64,000 nt of DNA from CAXMST01 sp963793415 (GCA_963793415.1 CAWCAC010000002.1:2914001-2978000); one strand, 5' to 3'. Shown: positions 25,777 through 33,613, numbered from the stretch's first letter. The notes: a model not told the origin generated them from the letters alone. Made by a program: numbers and translations.

Positions 25777-26679
25777 CTACGGCCGGAGCTGCGCCTTCGA
25801 CATCGGCCGCGAGCGTGCCGGCTTTCGCCCCGCTGCGGGCACGACGCCCGTCTCGGCCTCGAGCTCGTCGAGCGCCAGGCGCAGGTCGGCGATCCGCTCA
25901 CGGATCCTCGCCGGGTCGTGGAAGTCGGCGTTGACGTCGCCGTCTCCCGCAGCCGCCTCCGCGGCCTCGATTGCGGCCTCGTGGCGCTCCTCGTCGCGGG
26001 CCTCCTCGACGGCGCTGATGATGATCGCGATGACGACGTTGATGATCAGAAACGAGGCGACGAGCACGTAGGAGACGAAGTAGACCCAGGCCCACGAGCT
26101 CACCTCCATCGCCGATCCCATGATGTCCGGCCAGCTCTCGAGGGTCATGACCACGAACAGGGTCAGGATCGCGTCGCCGATCGTCGCCCAGTTCTCGGGG
26201 TCGCCCTCGTGGAAGAGAGCCCACCCGACCATGCCGTAGACGTACATGATCAGGACGGCGAACAGGCCGAGGCTCGCGATCGGGGCGATGCTCGAGACCA
26301 TGCCCCGGATCAACACGCGCAGGTCCGGCATCACGGAGACGACCCGCAGGACACGGAACACCCGGACGAGTCGCAGCAGCGTCACGTTCTCGCGCACGCC
26401 GGGGAGGAAGACGGCGCCGACGACGACGAAGTCGAAGACGTTCCAGCCGCTCTTGAAGAAGTCCTGCGGCCGGCGACCGTAGGCGCCGATCCTGATCAGG
26501 ATCTCGGCGCAGAAGATCGCCAGGCAGATCCCGTCGATCGCGAGCAGCAGGCCGCCGATCCGCTCGTCGATCGTGTCGTAGGTCTGCAGGCCGAGCGTCA
26601 CCGCGTTGATCCCGATCACGACCAGGATCGTGTGCTGGAAGCGCTGCGAGTCGGCGATCTGCCTGAGCCGGGCTGCCAT
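25777..26679 (-). CDS. Voltage-gated sodium channel homologue (BacNav/NaChBac family)
   Basis: This roughly 300-residue six-helix ion channel subunit should assemble as a tetramer. S1 starts at SQRFQHTILVVIGINAVTLG. The voltage sensor S4 has five regularly spaced arginines in LLRLVRVFRVLRVVSVMPDL. The pore loop has the selectivity sequence TLESWPD (Thr179 onward), against TLESWAS in NaChBac. S6 is FLIINVVIAIIISAVEEA, and an acidic C-terminal helix follows, likely the four-helix bundle. ATG 26679 (MAARLRQ) was preferred over a TTG 75 nt upstream. It ends convergent with the coiled-coil gene. Confidence 0.93.
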   Translation of the reverse strand: MAARLRQIADSQRFQHTILVVIGINAVTLGLQTYDTIDERIGGLLLAIDGICLAIFCAEILIRIGAYGRRPQDFFKSGWNVFDFVVVGAVFLPGVRENVTLLRLVRVFRVLRVVSVMPDLRVLIRGMVSSIAPIASLGLFAVLIMYVYGMVGWALFHEGDPENWATIGDAILTLFVVMTLESWPDIMGSAMEVSSWAWVYFVSYVLVASFLIINVVIAIIISAVEEARDEERHEAAIEAAEAAAGDGDVNADFHDPARIRERIADLRLALDELEAETGVVPAAGRKPARSRPMSKAQLRP

Positions 26680-26754
26680 CGTCCGCGAGATGCTGCCATA
26701 GGTAGCTCCCCGGCCTTTTCGCCGCCGCCTGCCTGACTCGTCCGCGACCTGCAA

Positions 26755-26760
26755 TACAGT
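26755..26760 (+). promoter_or_regulatory. -10 hexamer (TACAGT) upstream of the DUF5679 gene
   Basis: TACAGT lies exactly 7 nt before ATG 26768, which is in frame with and 69 nt upstream of the Shine-Dalgarno-preceded ATG 26837. Confidence 0.55.
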
Positions 26761-26836
26761 CGCGGCAATGGTGCTTGTGCTTTACGGCACGATCACCGGC
26801 ACAGATGAGGCGTTATGCGCCCGGAAGGAGAGGGTC

Positions 26837-26986
26837 ATGGCCGAGGGTTACTGCGTCAAGGAACGCAAGAAGGTCGAGATCAAGGACCCCCAGCAGATCA
26901 CGATGAAGAACGGACGTCCAGCGATCCAGGGCACCTGCCCGGACTGCGGGACGAAGATCTTCAAGATCGGCAAGATGGAAGCCTGA
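26837..26986 (+). CDS. DUF5679 mini-protein, zinc-ribbon-like
   Basis: This 49-residue protein matches DUF5679, with the core KVEIKDPQQITMKNGRPAIQ followed by GTCPDCGTKIFKIGK. The C-terminal CPDC knuckle is intact, but the N-terminal pair normally read as CxxC is CVKE, leaving three cysteines. ATG 26837 has a GGAAGGAG ribosome-binding site 7 nt upstream. An in-frame ATG at 26768 sits 7 nt after a -10 box and would add 23 residues. Repeat copy C starts 1 nt after the stop. The function is unknown; a nucleic-acid or ribosome-associated role is possible. Confidence 0.88.
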   Translation: MAEGYCVKERKKVEIKDPQQITMKNGRPAIQGTCPDCGTKIFKIGKMEA

Positions 26987-26987
26987 C

Positions 26988-27089
26988 GGCGGCCTCTGAC
27001 GCGGCGCACGACGCCACCCGCTCGGGGCTCATGTAGCTCCGCTACACCGCGCCCCTCGCGTGCGACGTCACGCTTGGTCAGAGAACGCC
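26988..27089 (+). repeat. 102-bp structured intergenic repeat, copy C
   Basis: This is the most diverged copy, yet it has exactly the same length. The outer arms are 26988-27000 and 27077-27089. The central hairpin is GTAGC-TCC-GCTAC, against GTGGC and GCCAC in the others. The middle stem swaps GC for CG on both sides. It begins 1 nt after the DUF5679 stop. Confidence 0.88.
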
Positions 27090-27127
27090 TTCGGTCCTAG
27101 CTGCCGGGCTGCTGGCCACTTCCGAGA

Positions 27128-27242
27128 GGCGGGCGCGGGGGAAGGGCCTGCCGACACTCAGGTAGCCGGCCTCAGCAACTCTCGCGGCAGACCAACAACG
27201 GTCTGCCGGCGGACGGAGGCGGGCCCTTCCCCCGCGCCCGCC
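27128..27242. repeat. 115-bp hairpin element with 20-bp perfect arms
   Basis: GGCGGGCGCGGGGGAAGGGC (27128-27147) is perfectly complemented at 27223-27242. Inside lies a second perfect 9-bp hairpin (27185-27193 with 27200-27208, loop AACAAC). It sits between the convergent DUF5679 and GGDEF/HD-GYP genes and is unrelated in sequence to the 102-bp repeats. It could end transcription in both directions or be a MITE-like insertion. Confidence 0.8.
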
Positions 27243-27265
27243 CGCCAACCACGCTGACGGCGAGG

Positions 27266-28456
27266 CTAGAGCCCCGTGATCCCCGCCTGTCGCCGCCCGT
27301 ACAGGTACCCGATGAGCGCTTCGGAGACGTTCGGGTCGAACTGGGTGCCGGCGTTTCGGGTCAGTTCGGCGACGGCCTCGGTGTGCGAAAGGGCGGCCCG
27401 GTAGGGGCGATCCGAGGTCATCGCGTGGTAGGCGTCGCAGACGAGGATGATGCGGGCGCCGATTGGGATCTCCTCGCCTGCGAGCCCGTCCGGATAGCCC
27501 CTCCCATCCCAGCGCTCATGCTCGTGCCGGACGATCTTGGCCACGCTGCCGAGGCCGGGGATCGCACGAAGGATCCGTTCGCCGATCACCGGATGCTCAC
27601 GCATCACGTCCCACTCCCGCTCGTCCAGAGGGCCGGGCTTGTGGAGGATCTCGTCGGGCACTCCGACCTTGCCGATGTCGTGCAGGAGGGCCGCCGTCCG
27701 CAGCTTCGAGATCTGCTCTTCGTCCAGCGCCAGCGCCTCACCGACCCTGCCGGCCACGTCGACGACCGACTCCGAATGCTCGCCCGTGTACTGATCCCGC
27801 TCCTGCAGCGCGGAGGCGAGCGCGGCGACCACGTCGCCGTGTCCGGGGTCGGGCGCGACCTCCTCGCCGTCGTCGCCGCCGGAGGCGATCGCCGCCCGGC
27901 CGCCGCCGCTGGCGCGGGCCTGCTCGAGCGCCTTGTTGGCCGAGGCGAGCAGTTGCTCGGGGCTCTGCTTGGGGCGCAGAGCCGCGACGCCGATCGAAAC
28001 GCTGATTCCGCGGACGGGCCCGGCGGCGACATCCTCGAGCCCGATCAGGATCCGCTCGACGGCCTGGTGCGCGTCATGGGAGCCGGTCTCGGGCAGCAGC
28101 ACGGCGAACTCGTCGCCGCCCATCCGGCAGGCGAGATCGTGCGCCCGCGTCATCTGCGCGATCACGCCGGCGACGGCGACGAGTACCTGATCTCCGGCTC
28201 CGTAGCCGTGGTTGAGGTTGATGCTGCGGAAGCCGTCGATGTCGATGATCGCGACGCTGAGCGGACGGCGGTAGCGATGGGCGCGCTGGACATCGAGCTC
28301 GAGCTGGGCTCGGAAGGCGTGCAGCGTCAGCAGCGACTCGGTCAGCTGATCGCGCGTCGAGGAGCGTGAGAGCTCCGCCTCGAGCTCGGCGATCCGCTTG
28401 CGCGCCTCCTGCAGCTGGCTCTCGAGCACGTCGCCTTGTTTGGACAGCAAGCCCAT
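27266..28456 (-). CDS. Diguanylate cyclase fused to HD-GYP phosphodiesterase
   Basis: This 396-residue two-domain protein begins with a short coiled coil. The GGDEF domain (about 35-195) has an intact CRMGGDEFAVLLP and an RxxD inhibition site (RAHD) five residues earlier. The HD-GYP domain (about 215-390) has LLHDIGKVGVPD, REHPVIGERIL, HEHERWDGRGYPDG and CDAYHAMTSDRPYR. It can therefore both make and degrade cyclic di-GMP, at least by motif. There is no membrane segment. A GATAAT hexamer lies exactly 7 nt before the ATG, indicating leaderless expression. Confidence 0.95.
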   Translation of the reverse strand: MGLLSKQGDVLESQLQEARKRIAELEAELSRSSTRDQLTESLLTLHAFRAQLELDVQRAHRYRRPLSVAIIDIDGFRSINLNHGYGAGDQVLVAVAGVIAQMTRAHDLACRMGGDEFAVLLPETGSHDAHQAVERILIGLEDVAAGPVRGISVSIGVAALRPKQSPEQLLASANKALEQARASGGGRAAIASGGDDGEEVAPDPGHGDVVAALASALQERDQYTGEHSESVVDVAGRVGEALALDEEQISKLRTAALLHDIGKVGVPDEILHKPGPLDEREWDVMREHPVIGERILRAIPGLGSVAKIVRHEHERWDGRGYPDGLAGEEIPIGARIILVCDAYHAMTSDRPYRAALSHTEAVAELTRNAGTQFDPNVSEALIGYLYGRRQAGITGL

Positions 28457-28463
28457 CCGGACG

Positions 28464-28469
28464 ATTATC
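28464..28469 (-). promoter_or_regulatory. -10 hexamer (GATAAT), leaderless type
   Basis: GATAAT on the minus strand lies exactly 7 nt before the ATG of the GGDEF/HD-GYP gene. Confidence 0.6.
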
Positions 28470-28542
28470 GGCCCTGGATGACCTGCTCTTGAGTGCCGTT
28501 GTCCGGATCGGGCAGGAGCCTGCGGCTCACGTAGCTCACCGC

Positions 28543-30060
28543 TCAGCGCGAATCCGCGATCCGGACGAGGCCGCCGAGCACGCCGACGTAGGCGCTGCCG
28601 TCTGGCCCGAGCGTGACCGGCGCGTAGTTGTTGTTGAAGCCGAGGCCGTACCCGGCAAGCTGCTTGAAGCGGGTCCGCCCGCTGTCGAAATCGATCGCCG
28701 TCAAGTACCAGGGGTCGTCGCCGCTGGCGAGTGGCGGCTTCGTGTAGGTGTAGAGAAGACCGTTGGCTAGCGAGAGCTTAGGCACGACGGATGGCGCGAT
28801 CTCTTCGCTGCTCCAGCGCTGCCGGCAGTTGCGCCCGGGGTCGCCGACCTGCTTGCGGGTCGGCTTGATGTCGATCCGCTCGATGCCCGGCGTCGTCGTC
28901 CGGCCAAGCTCGACGCTCGTGATCCCCGAATAGCCGAAATTGTTCTCGACCGCGATCGAGCGGCCGATCCCAATCAGCGACTGGTCGGTCGAGCCGGCGC
29001 CCTTCTCGAAGACCGGGACCCGGCAGACGACCCGCCTGCGATCGGGCCTCCGCGATCGATCCATGACCACGACCTGGAGTGGATCCGAGTTGTCGGCGAT
29101 CGCCACGTAGCGACGCTGGAGCAGCGTCGGCGTCGTCCCCGACCCGGGGCTGGTCTGACCCGGCTTCTGGACGCCGGTGTTTCCGTAGCCCTTGCGCCAG
29201 ACCACCTCGGGGCCCGCCGGCCCCGCCTCGAGCCTGTAGAGCGCGGCGTCGGTGACGATGAAGACCCCCGCCCCCTGCCCGACCGCAAACGAGTTCGAGA
29301 TCGTCTCGCCGAGGTCGAGTGAGCGGAGGGTCCCCCGGCGGTCGCTCCAGCCGACGACGCCGGCCTTCGACGCGAACCAGATCCTGTTCTTCCAGTCGGG
29401 CAGCGCCGAGATCACCTTGTCGTTGCCGACGGCGGGCGTCAGGTCGACGTCGGAGACCCGCTCGAGCGAGTCCCCGCGGACGGCGATCGTGAGCAGGCGG
29501 CCGTCCGTCGTCGGCAGGACGGCACGATCGCGATGGTCGAGGTAGAAGTAGCCGCCGCCGGAGAAGTCGGTGAACGGGTTGCCGCCGTCGGCTTGCCGGG
29601 GCGGGAGGTCGAAGGCATCGATCGTCTCGAGGCTGACCGGATCGAGTAGCGCCAGGACCGGCCGGTCGAGGCCGACGCAGACAGTGACGATGCGGCCGCG
29701 GCCGTCGAAGGCGACGGACGCGCACTCGCGCGCGAACAGGGTCGAACTCACCTCCGGATCGCGGCCCAGCGGCCCAGCGGTCGTGTAGGTGTCGCTCTGG
29801 AAGGCGTCATTGTGGAGGTTCGAGCTGCCGTTCGGAGCCATGAACGGGTGCCCGGAGACGCTCGGTGCGGGGAACGGGTCGGGGCTTGCGGGCCTGCCGA
29901 CGAAGGCCGGCTGACCACCCCCGGAAACGGGGTTCCCGAGGATTGGCAGAACCGGCGCACCGGGGGTCTGGGCGACGGCCGGGGGTGCCGCTGCGAGCAG
30001 CGCCGCTGCGACCGCTGCGGCCACAGCCGCGATCCTCTTCCTGCCTGCGTTCCCGCGCAT
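28543..30060 (-). CDS. Secreted beta-propeller-like protein of unknown function
   Basis: This roughly 505-residue exported protein has a basic N-terminus (MRGNAGRKRIA), a hydrophobic core and AVAQ as the signal-peptidase site. The mature part holds repeated blades with Asp-Trp/Gly patterns (RIWFASKAGVVGWSDRRG, GVFIVTDAALYRLEAG, AYVGVLGGLVRIADSR), typical of quinoprotein-like or SMP-30-like propellers. Cysteines occur in pairs suggesting disulfides. It might bind a sugar or cell-wall ligand, but no catalytic motif was recognised. ATG 30060 was chosen; an alternative ATG lies 15 nt upstream, near a TAATGT hexamer. Confidence 0.83.
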   Translation of the reverse strand: MRGNAGRKRIAAVAAAVAAALLAAAPPAVAQTPGAPVLPILGNPVSGGGQPAFVGRPASPDPFPAPSVSGHPFMAPNGSSNLHNDAFQSDTYTTAGPLGRDPEVSSTLFARECASVAFDGRGRIVTVCVGLDRPVLALLDPVSLETIDAFDLPPRQADGGNPFTDFSGGGYFYLDHRDRAVLPTTDGRLLTIAVRGDSLERVSDVDLTPAVGNDKVISALPDWKNRIWFASKAGVVGWSDRRGTLRSLDLGETISNSFAVGQGAGVFIVTDAALYRLEAGPAGPEVVWRKGYGNTGVQKPGQTSPGSGTTPTLLQRRYVAIADNSDPLQVVVMDRSRRPDRRRVVCRVPVFEKGAGSTDQSLIGIGRSIAVENNFGYSGITSVELGRTTTPGIERIDIKPTRKQVGDPGRNCRQRWSSEEIAPSVVPKLSLANGLLYTYTKPPLASGDDPWYLTAIDFDSGRTRFKQLAGYGLGFNNNYAPVTLGPDGSAYVGVLGGLVRIADSR

Positions 30061-30130
30061 GGACGCGCCCCACATTAACGGCCCTGGTGACGATCGGCGC
30101 AAGTGGTGGAAGAATGAATCGGCACCCCCG

Positions 30131-30583
30131 ATGCCAAGCCCCCCGAGCCAACAGAGACCGCTCGAGCTGATCCTCGCGAGGAACCTGCTCACGAGCATCG
30201 CCACGCCGGCCTTCCTCGTCTCCCGCGAGGGAGCGATGCTGTTCTACAACGAGGCGGCGGGCGCCCTACTCGGCGTCCCCTTCGAGGAAACCGGCCGCAT
30301 GGACCCGGAGACCTGGATCAAGTCGTTCGGGCCGTTCGACCCGAAGGGCGCGCCGATCCCGGTCGACGAGCTGCCGCTGACGGTCGCCCTCCGCGATGGC
30401 CGGCCCTCGCACGAGAACTTCACGATCCGCTCGACCGACGGCGAACATCACGAGATCGCCGCCAGCGGCATGCCGATCGTCAGTGCCGAGCACGGGGCCT
30501 CGGGGGCGATCATCTTCTTCTGGCCGCTCGACCCCGACGAGGCGCGCGAGCTGAGCACCGGCCAGCACGAGGCGGTCGGATGA
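30131..30583 (+). CDS. PAS domain protein
   Basis: This roughly 150-residue protein consists of one PAS domain, with SIATPAFLVSREGAMLFYNE at the start, GRMDPETWIKSFGPFDPKG in the middle and the terminal strand GASGAIIFFWPLD. The ligand is unknown. It overlaps the next gene, a metallo-hydrolase, by ATGA, so the two are coupled and the PAS protein may sense the signal for or partner with the hydrolase. The start at 30131 (MPSPPSQQ) is a judgement; a longer in-frame start at 30059 overlaps the divergent gene. Confidence 0.82.
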   Translation: MPSPPSQQRPLELILARNLLTSIATPAFLVSREGAMLFYNEAAGALLGVPFEETGRMDPETWIKSFGPFDPKGAPIPVDELPLTVALRDGRPSHENFTIRSTDGEHHEIAASGMPIVSAEHGASGAIIFFWPLDPDEARELSTGQHEAVG

Positions 30584-31497
30584 GGGTCAAGGTCTGGGGA
30601 GCCCGCGGGTCCGTGCCGGCGCCGGGACCGGAGATGAACCGTTACGGCGGCAACACCTCATGCGTCGAGCTCACCCTGTCCAGCGGCGAGACCCTGATCA
30701 TCGACGCCGGGACCGGGATCCGCACGCTCGGCTTCTCGCTGCCGCCGGACATGCCGTCGATCAACATCCTGCTCACCCACCTGCATCTCGACCACATCCA
30801 GGGCCTGATGTTCTTCCCGCCCTGCTTCCGGGCCGAGTCGACGATCCGGATCTGGGGACCGTCCTCGCCCGAGGCGAGCCTCGAGGCGCGGATCGCCCGC
30901 TACATCTCCGCCCCGCTCTCCCCGGTCGAGGTCCGGGAGCTCCCGTGCGATGTCTCCTTCAACGACGCACCGGCCAGCGAGTGGCAGATCGGCAGCGCCA
31001 CGATCCGGGCCGAGGCGGTCACCCATCGCGGGCCGACGCTCGGCTACCGGATCACCGACGGCGACACGAGCCTCTGCTACATCTCCGACCACGAGCCGGC
31101 TCTCGGCGCCGATCTCGACGCGCTCGAGCCGGAGTGGATCTCGGGCTACAACCTCGCCCACGACGCCGACCTGCTGATCCACGACTGCCAGTACACCGAC
31201 GAGGAGTACCCGGGCCACGAGGGCTGGGGGCACTCCAGGGTCACCGACACCCTCACCTTCGCGAAGCGCGTCGGCGCCAAGCGGACGCTGCTGTTCCATC
31301 ACGACCCGCTCCACACCGACGGCTTCCTCGACGATCTCCACGTCCAGGCTCGGCGCACATGGGCCGAGCTCGGCGGCGACCCGGCGGCGATCGAAATCGC
31401 GCACGAGCGCGAGGAGCTGACCGTCGGTGACGACCCGCCCGCGGCCGCCGCAGCCGCCTCCGCAGACGCCCAGGCAGCGCCCCAGGCACGGGTCTGA
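30580..31497 (+). CDS. MBL-fold metallo-hydrolase
   Basis: This 305-residue metallo-beta-lactamase-fold protein has the metal motif THLHLDHIQGL (HxHxDH), further ligands in AVTHRG, the Asp of YISDHEPA and a late His in LLFHHDPLH. The MRVKVWGARGSVPAPGPE start is typical of a family often found next to PAS or histidine-kinase proteins. A phosphodiester or nucleotide substrate is possible. The last 20 residues are Ala/Gln-rich. It is translationally coupled to the PAS gene. Confidence 0.9.
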   Translation: MRVKVWGARGSVPAPGPEMNRYGGNTSCVELTLSSGETLIIDAGTGIRTLGFSLPPDMPSINILLTHLHLDHIQGLMFFPPCFRAESTIRIWGPSSPEASLEARIARYISAPLSPVEVRELPCDVSFNDAPASEWQIGSATIRAEAVTHRGPTLGYRITDGDTSLCYISDHEPALGADLDALEPEWISGYNLAHDADLLIHDCQYTDEEYPGHEGWGHSRVTDTLTFAKRVGAKRTLLFHHDPLHTDGFLDDLHVQARRTWAELGGDPAAIEIAHEREELTVGDDPPAAAAAASADAQAAPQARV

Positions 31498-31617
31498 TCG
31501 TCTGAGCCGGCTCCCGGCGGCGCCCCGGGGCGGCCCGGTCGTACATCTCGTGACTGGCTTGTTCAAGCCATTCTCCGCTGACGAACCCGGTCCCATCGCC
31601 ACTGCGTACAAGCCCGT

Positions 31618-31638
31618 CCGGGGAATTTTCGACCCCGG
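31618..31638. promoter_or_regulatory. Palindromic operator candidate upstream of amt
   Basis: CCGGGG-AATTTTCGA-CCCCGG is a 6-bp inverted repeat around an unusually AT-rich 9-bp core, about 95 nt before the amt start. It could be a regulator site. It does not match the GlnR box well. Confidence 0.35.
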
Positions 31639-31692
31639 TACAAACACGGGCTGCGGCCCCGGGCTGACACTGATCAGGTCCGTAAACCGCGA

Positions 31693-31712
31693 CCGCCGGG
31701 CTTGCCCGGCGG
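31693..31712 (+). promoter_or_regulatory. Hairpin directly upstream of the amt ribosome-binding site
   Basis: An 8-bp stem (CCGCCGGG and CCCGGCGG) with a CTTG loop ends 3 nt before TAGGAGGA. It may shield or expose the ribosome-binding site or stabilise the mRNA 5' region. Confidence 0.45.
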
Positions 31713-31731
31713 CTTAGGAGGAAATTCGACA

Positions 31732-33198
31732 ATGACCAAGAGGCTTGGCCTCGCGGCACTGATTGCGTTGGTCGCATCCCTGGCATTGCCGGGGCTCGCG
31801 GCGGCCGCAGTACCAGGGCCCGGGGCGCTCAAAACACAGCTCGACACGACGTGGGTGATGGTCTCCTGCGTGCTCGTGCTGTTCATGCAGGCTGGATTCC
31901 TCTTCCTCGAGATCGGCTTCTCGAGACAGAAGAACGCAGGAGCAGGCGTCGCCAAGATCCTCGTCAACCTCGGCATCGCGACAATCGCGTGGTGGGCCGT
32001 CGGTTACGGGATCGCAGGATTCGGCAACGACTTCTTCGGCACCGACGGATTCCTGTTCCAGTTCAACCAGGACATTGGCGGAGTTCAGATCGGCGGCGCG
32101 GACACCGCGCTGATGCTGTTCGGCATGTTGTTCTGCTGCGTCTCGCTGGCGATCGTCTGGGGCACCACGCTCGAGCGGATCAAGTTCAGCGCCTACGTGA
32201 TCTACGCGGCCATCTTCGCGGCGGTGATCTACCCGCTCGTCGCCCACGGCGTCTACGGCGGCGGTCTGCTGTCCGACGTCGGCGGCAAGCCGGTCATGGA
32301 CTTCGCCGGCTCGACCGTCGTGCACCTGACCGGTGCCGTCGGCGGCCTCGCGGCGCTGCTCCTCCTCGGCCCGCGCATCGGCAAGTACGGAGCGGACGGC
32401 AAGCCCCGGGCGATCCCGGGCCACTCGATGCCGATCGCCGGCCTCGGCGTGCTGATCCTGTGGGTCGGCTGGTACGGGTTCAACGCGGGTTCGACGTTCG
32501 GGACCGGCGGCGGTGAGCTGTTCGCGCAGGTCGCGCTCAACACCCAGCTCGCGGCCGCGGCAGGTGCTCTGTTCGCGATGCTGACCGTGTACCTGAAGAC
32601 GAAGACGCTCGACGTCGGCATGGCCGGCAACGGCGCCATCGCAGGACTGGTCGCGATCACCGCTCCGTCCGGCTACGTCGAGTTCCAGTTCGCACCGGTG
32701 ATCGGGGCGATCGCAGGCATCGTCGTCGTCTACGGCGTCCTGGCGATCGAGAAGCACCTCGACGACCCGGTCGGCGCGCTTTCGGCGCACGGCCTGGCCG
32801 GCATCTGGGGCACGATCTCGATCGGTCTGTTCGGGTCCGCCCGGCTGATCCTCGACGGCGCCGCACCCGGCGTCTGGTACTCGATCACCGGTGACGTGCC
32901 GCTCAGCGCCTCGCTCGGTCAGCTCGGCGTCCAGGCACTCGGAGTGGCAGCAACGTTCGTGTTGGTGTTCGTGCTGTCCTACGCGACCTTCGCCTTGATC
33001 AAGGCGACGATCGGGATCCGGGTCACCCAGGAGGAAGAGCTCGCCGGCCTCGACATCTCGTCTCACGGGATGTACGGGTACCCGGAGTCATTCATCCCCC
33101 AGGAGGAGTATCCGGTCGGTAGGTTCGAACCGAACGTTGCGGGGACTCCCGTTGCGACACCCTCCACGGCCGCGGCAACGCAGCCGACGGATAGTTAG
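31732..33198 (+). CDS. amt: Ammonium transporter
   Basis: This roughly 488-residue Amt/Rh family channel has a cleavable signal peptide (LIALVASLALPGLAAAA) and eleven membrane helices. The twin pore histidines lie in STVVHLTGAVGG and ALSAHGLAGIWGT. The Phe/Trp ammonium-binding region and the repeats GWYGFNAGSTFG and AGNGAIAGLVAITAP are all present. The C-terminal tail (about 60 residues) is cytosolic and should contact PII. ATG 31732 follows AGGAGG by 10 nt. The PII gene follows after 15 nt, the usual amtB-glnK pairing. Confidence 0.96.
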   Translation: MTKRLGLAALIALVASLALPGLAAAAVPGPGALKTQLDTTWVMVSCVLVLFMQAGFLFLEIGFSRQKNAGAGVAKILVNLGIATIAWWAVGYGIAGFGNDFFGTDGFLFQFNQDIGGVQIGGADTALMLFGMLFCCVSLAIVWGTTLERIKFSAYVIYAAIFAAVIYPLVAHGVYGGGLLSDVGGKPVMDFAGSTVVHLTGAVGGLAALLLLGPRIGKYGADGKPRAIPGHSMPIAGLGVLILWVGWYGFNAGSTFGTGGGELFAQVALNTQLAAAAGALFAMLTVYLKTKTLDVGMAGNGAIAGLVAITAPSGYVEFQFAPVIGAIAGIVVVYGVLAIEKHLDDPVGALSAHGLAGIWGTISIGLFGSARLILDGAAPGVWYSITGDVPLSASLGQLGVQALGVAATFVLVFVLSYATFALIKATIGIRVTQEEELAGLDISSHGMYGYPESFIPQEEYPVGRFEPNVAGTPVATPSTAAATQPTDS

Positions 33199-33213
33199 AG
33201 AGGAGGTGCGCTA

Positions 33214-33585
33214 ATGAAGAAGGTAGAGGCATTCATCCGCCACGAGGCGTTCGAGCCGATCCGTCAGGAGCTGCTCGAGCGGGGCATCCCGTCCCTCTCG
33301 ATCTCCGAAGTCAAGGGATCGGGACGCCAGAAGGGCGTCGTCGAGCACTATCGAGGAGCGAGCCTGACCGTCAACGTACGGCCGAAGCTCAAGATCGAGT
33401 GCGTGGTCGACGACTCCGAGAAGGATCTCGTCGTCGAGACGGTCCTCAAGCACGCCCGTACGGGATCTGTCGGTGACGGCAAGATCTTCGTCATCCCGGT
33501 CGAGGAAGCGATTCGCATCCGAACCGGCGAGGAAGGCGAGGACGTGCTCCAGGCACACGAAGGAACCGAGATTCCCTCCGCCTGA
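33214..33585 (+). CDS. glnK: PII nitrogen regulatory protein, GlnK/GlnB type
   Basis: This 123-residue trimeric PII protein senses 2-oxoglutarate, ATP and ADP and gates the Amt channel. EVKGSGRQKG (Gln39) and RPKLKIE (Lys58) keep the 2-oxoglutarate site, and GDGKIFVIPVEEAIRIRTGE is the signature II region. The T-loop reads HYRGASLTV: position 51, where enteric and most actinobacterial PII proteins carry the uridylylated or adenylylated Tyr, is Leu, so that control is absent. The family's C-terminus is extended by about 10 residues. AGAGGAGG precedes the ATG. Confidence 0.95.
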   Translation: MKKVEAFIRHEAFEPIRQELLERGIPSLSISEVKGSGRQKGVVEHYRGASLTVNVRPKLKIECVVDDSEKDLVVETVLKHARTGSVGDGKIFVIPVEEAIRIRTGEEGEDVLQAHEGTEIPSA

Positions 33586-33613
33586 CGCGGCGGTCTCTCA
33601 AATCCCGCGAGCC

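Noticed and set aside
31540..31700. GlnR-box-like sites upstream of amt
   Set aside because: GTNAC-type fragments occur but not with the required alternating spacing, so no GlnR site is claimed.
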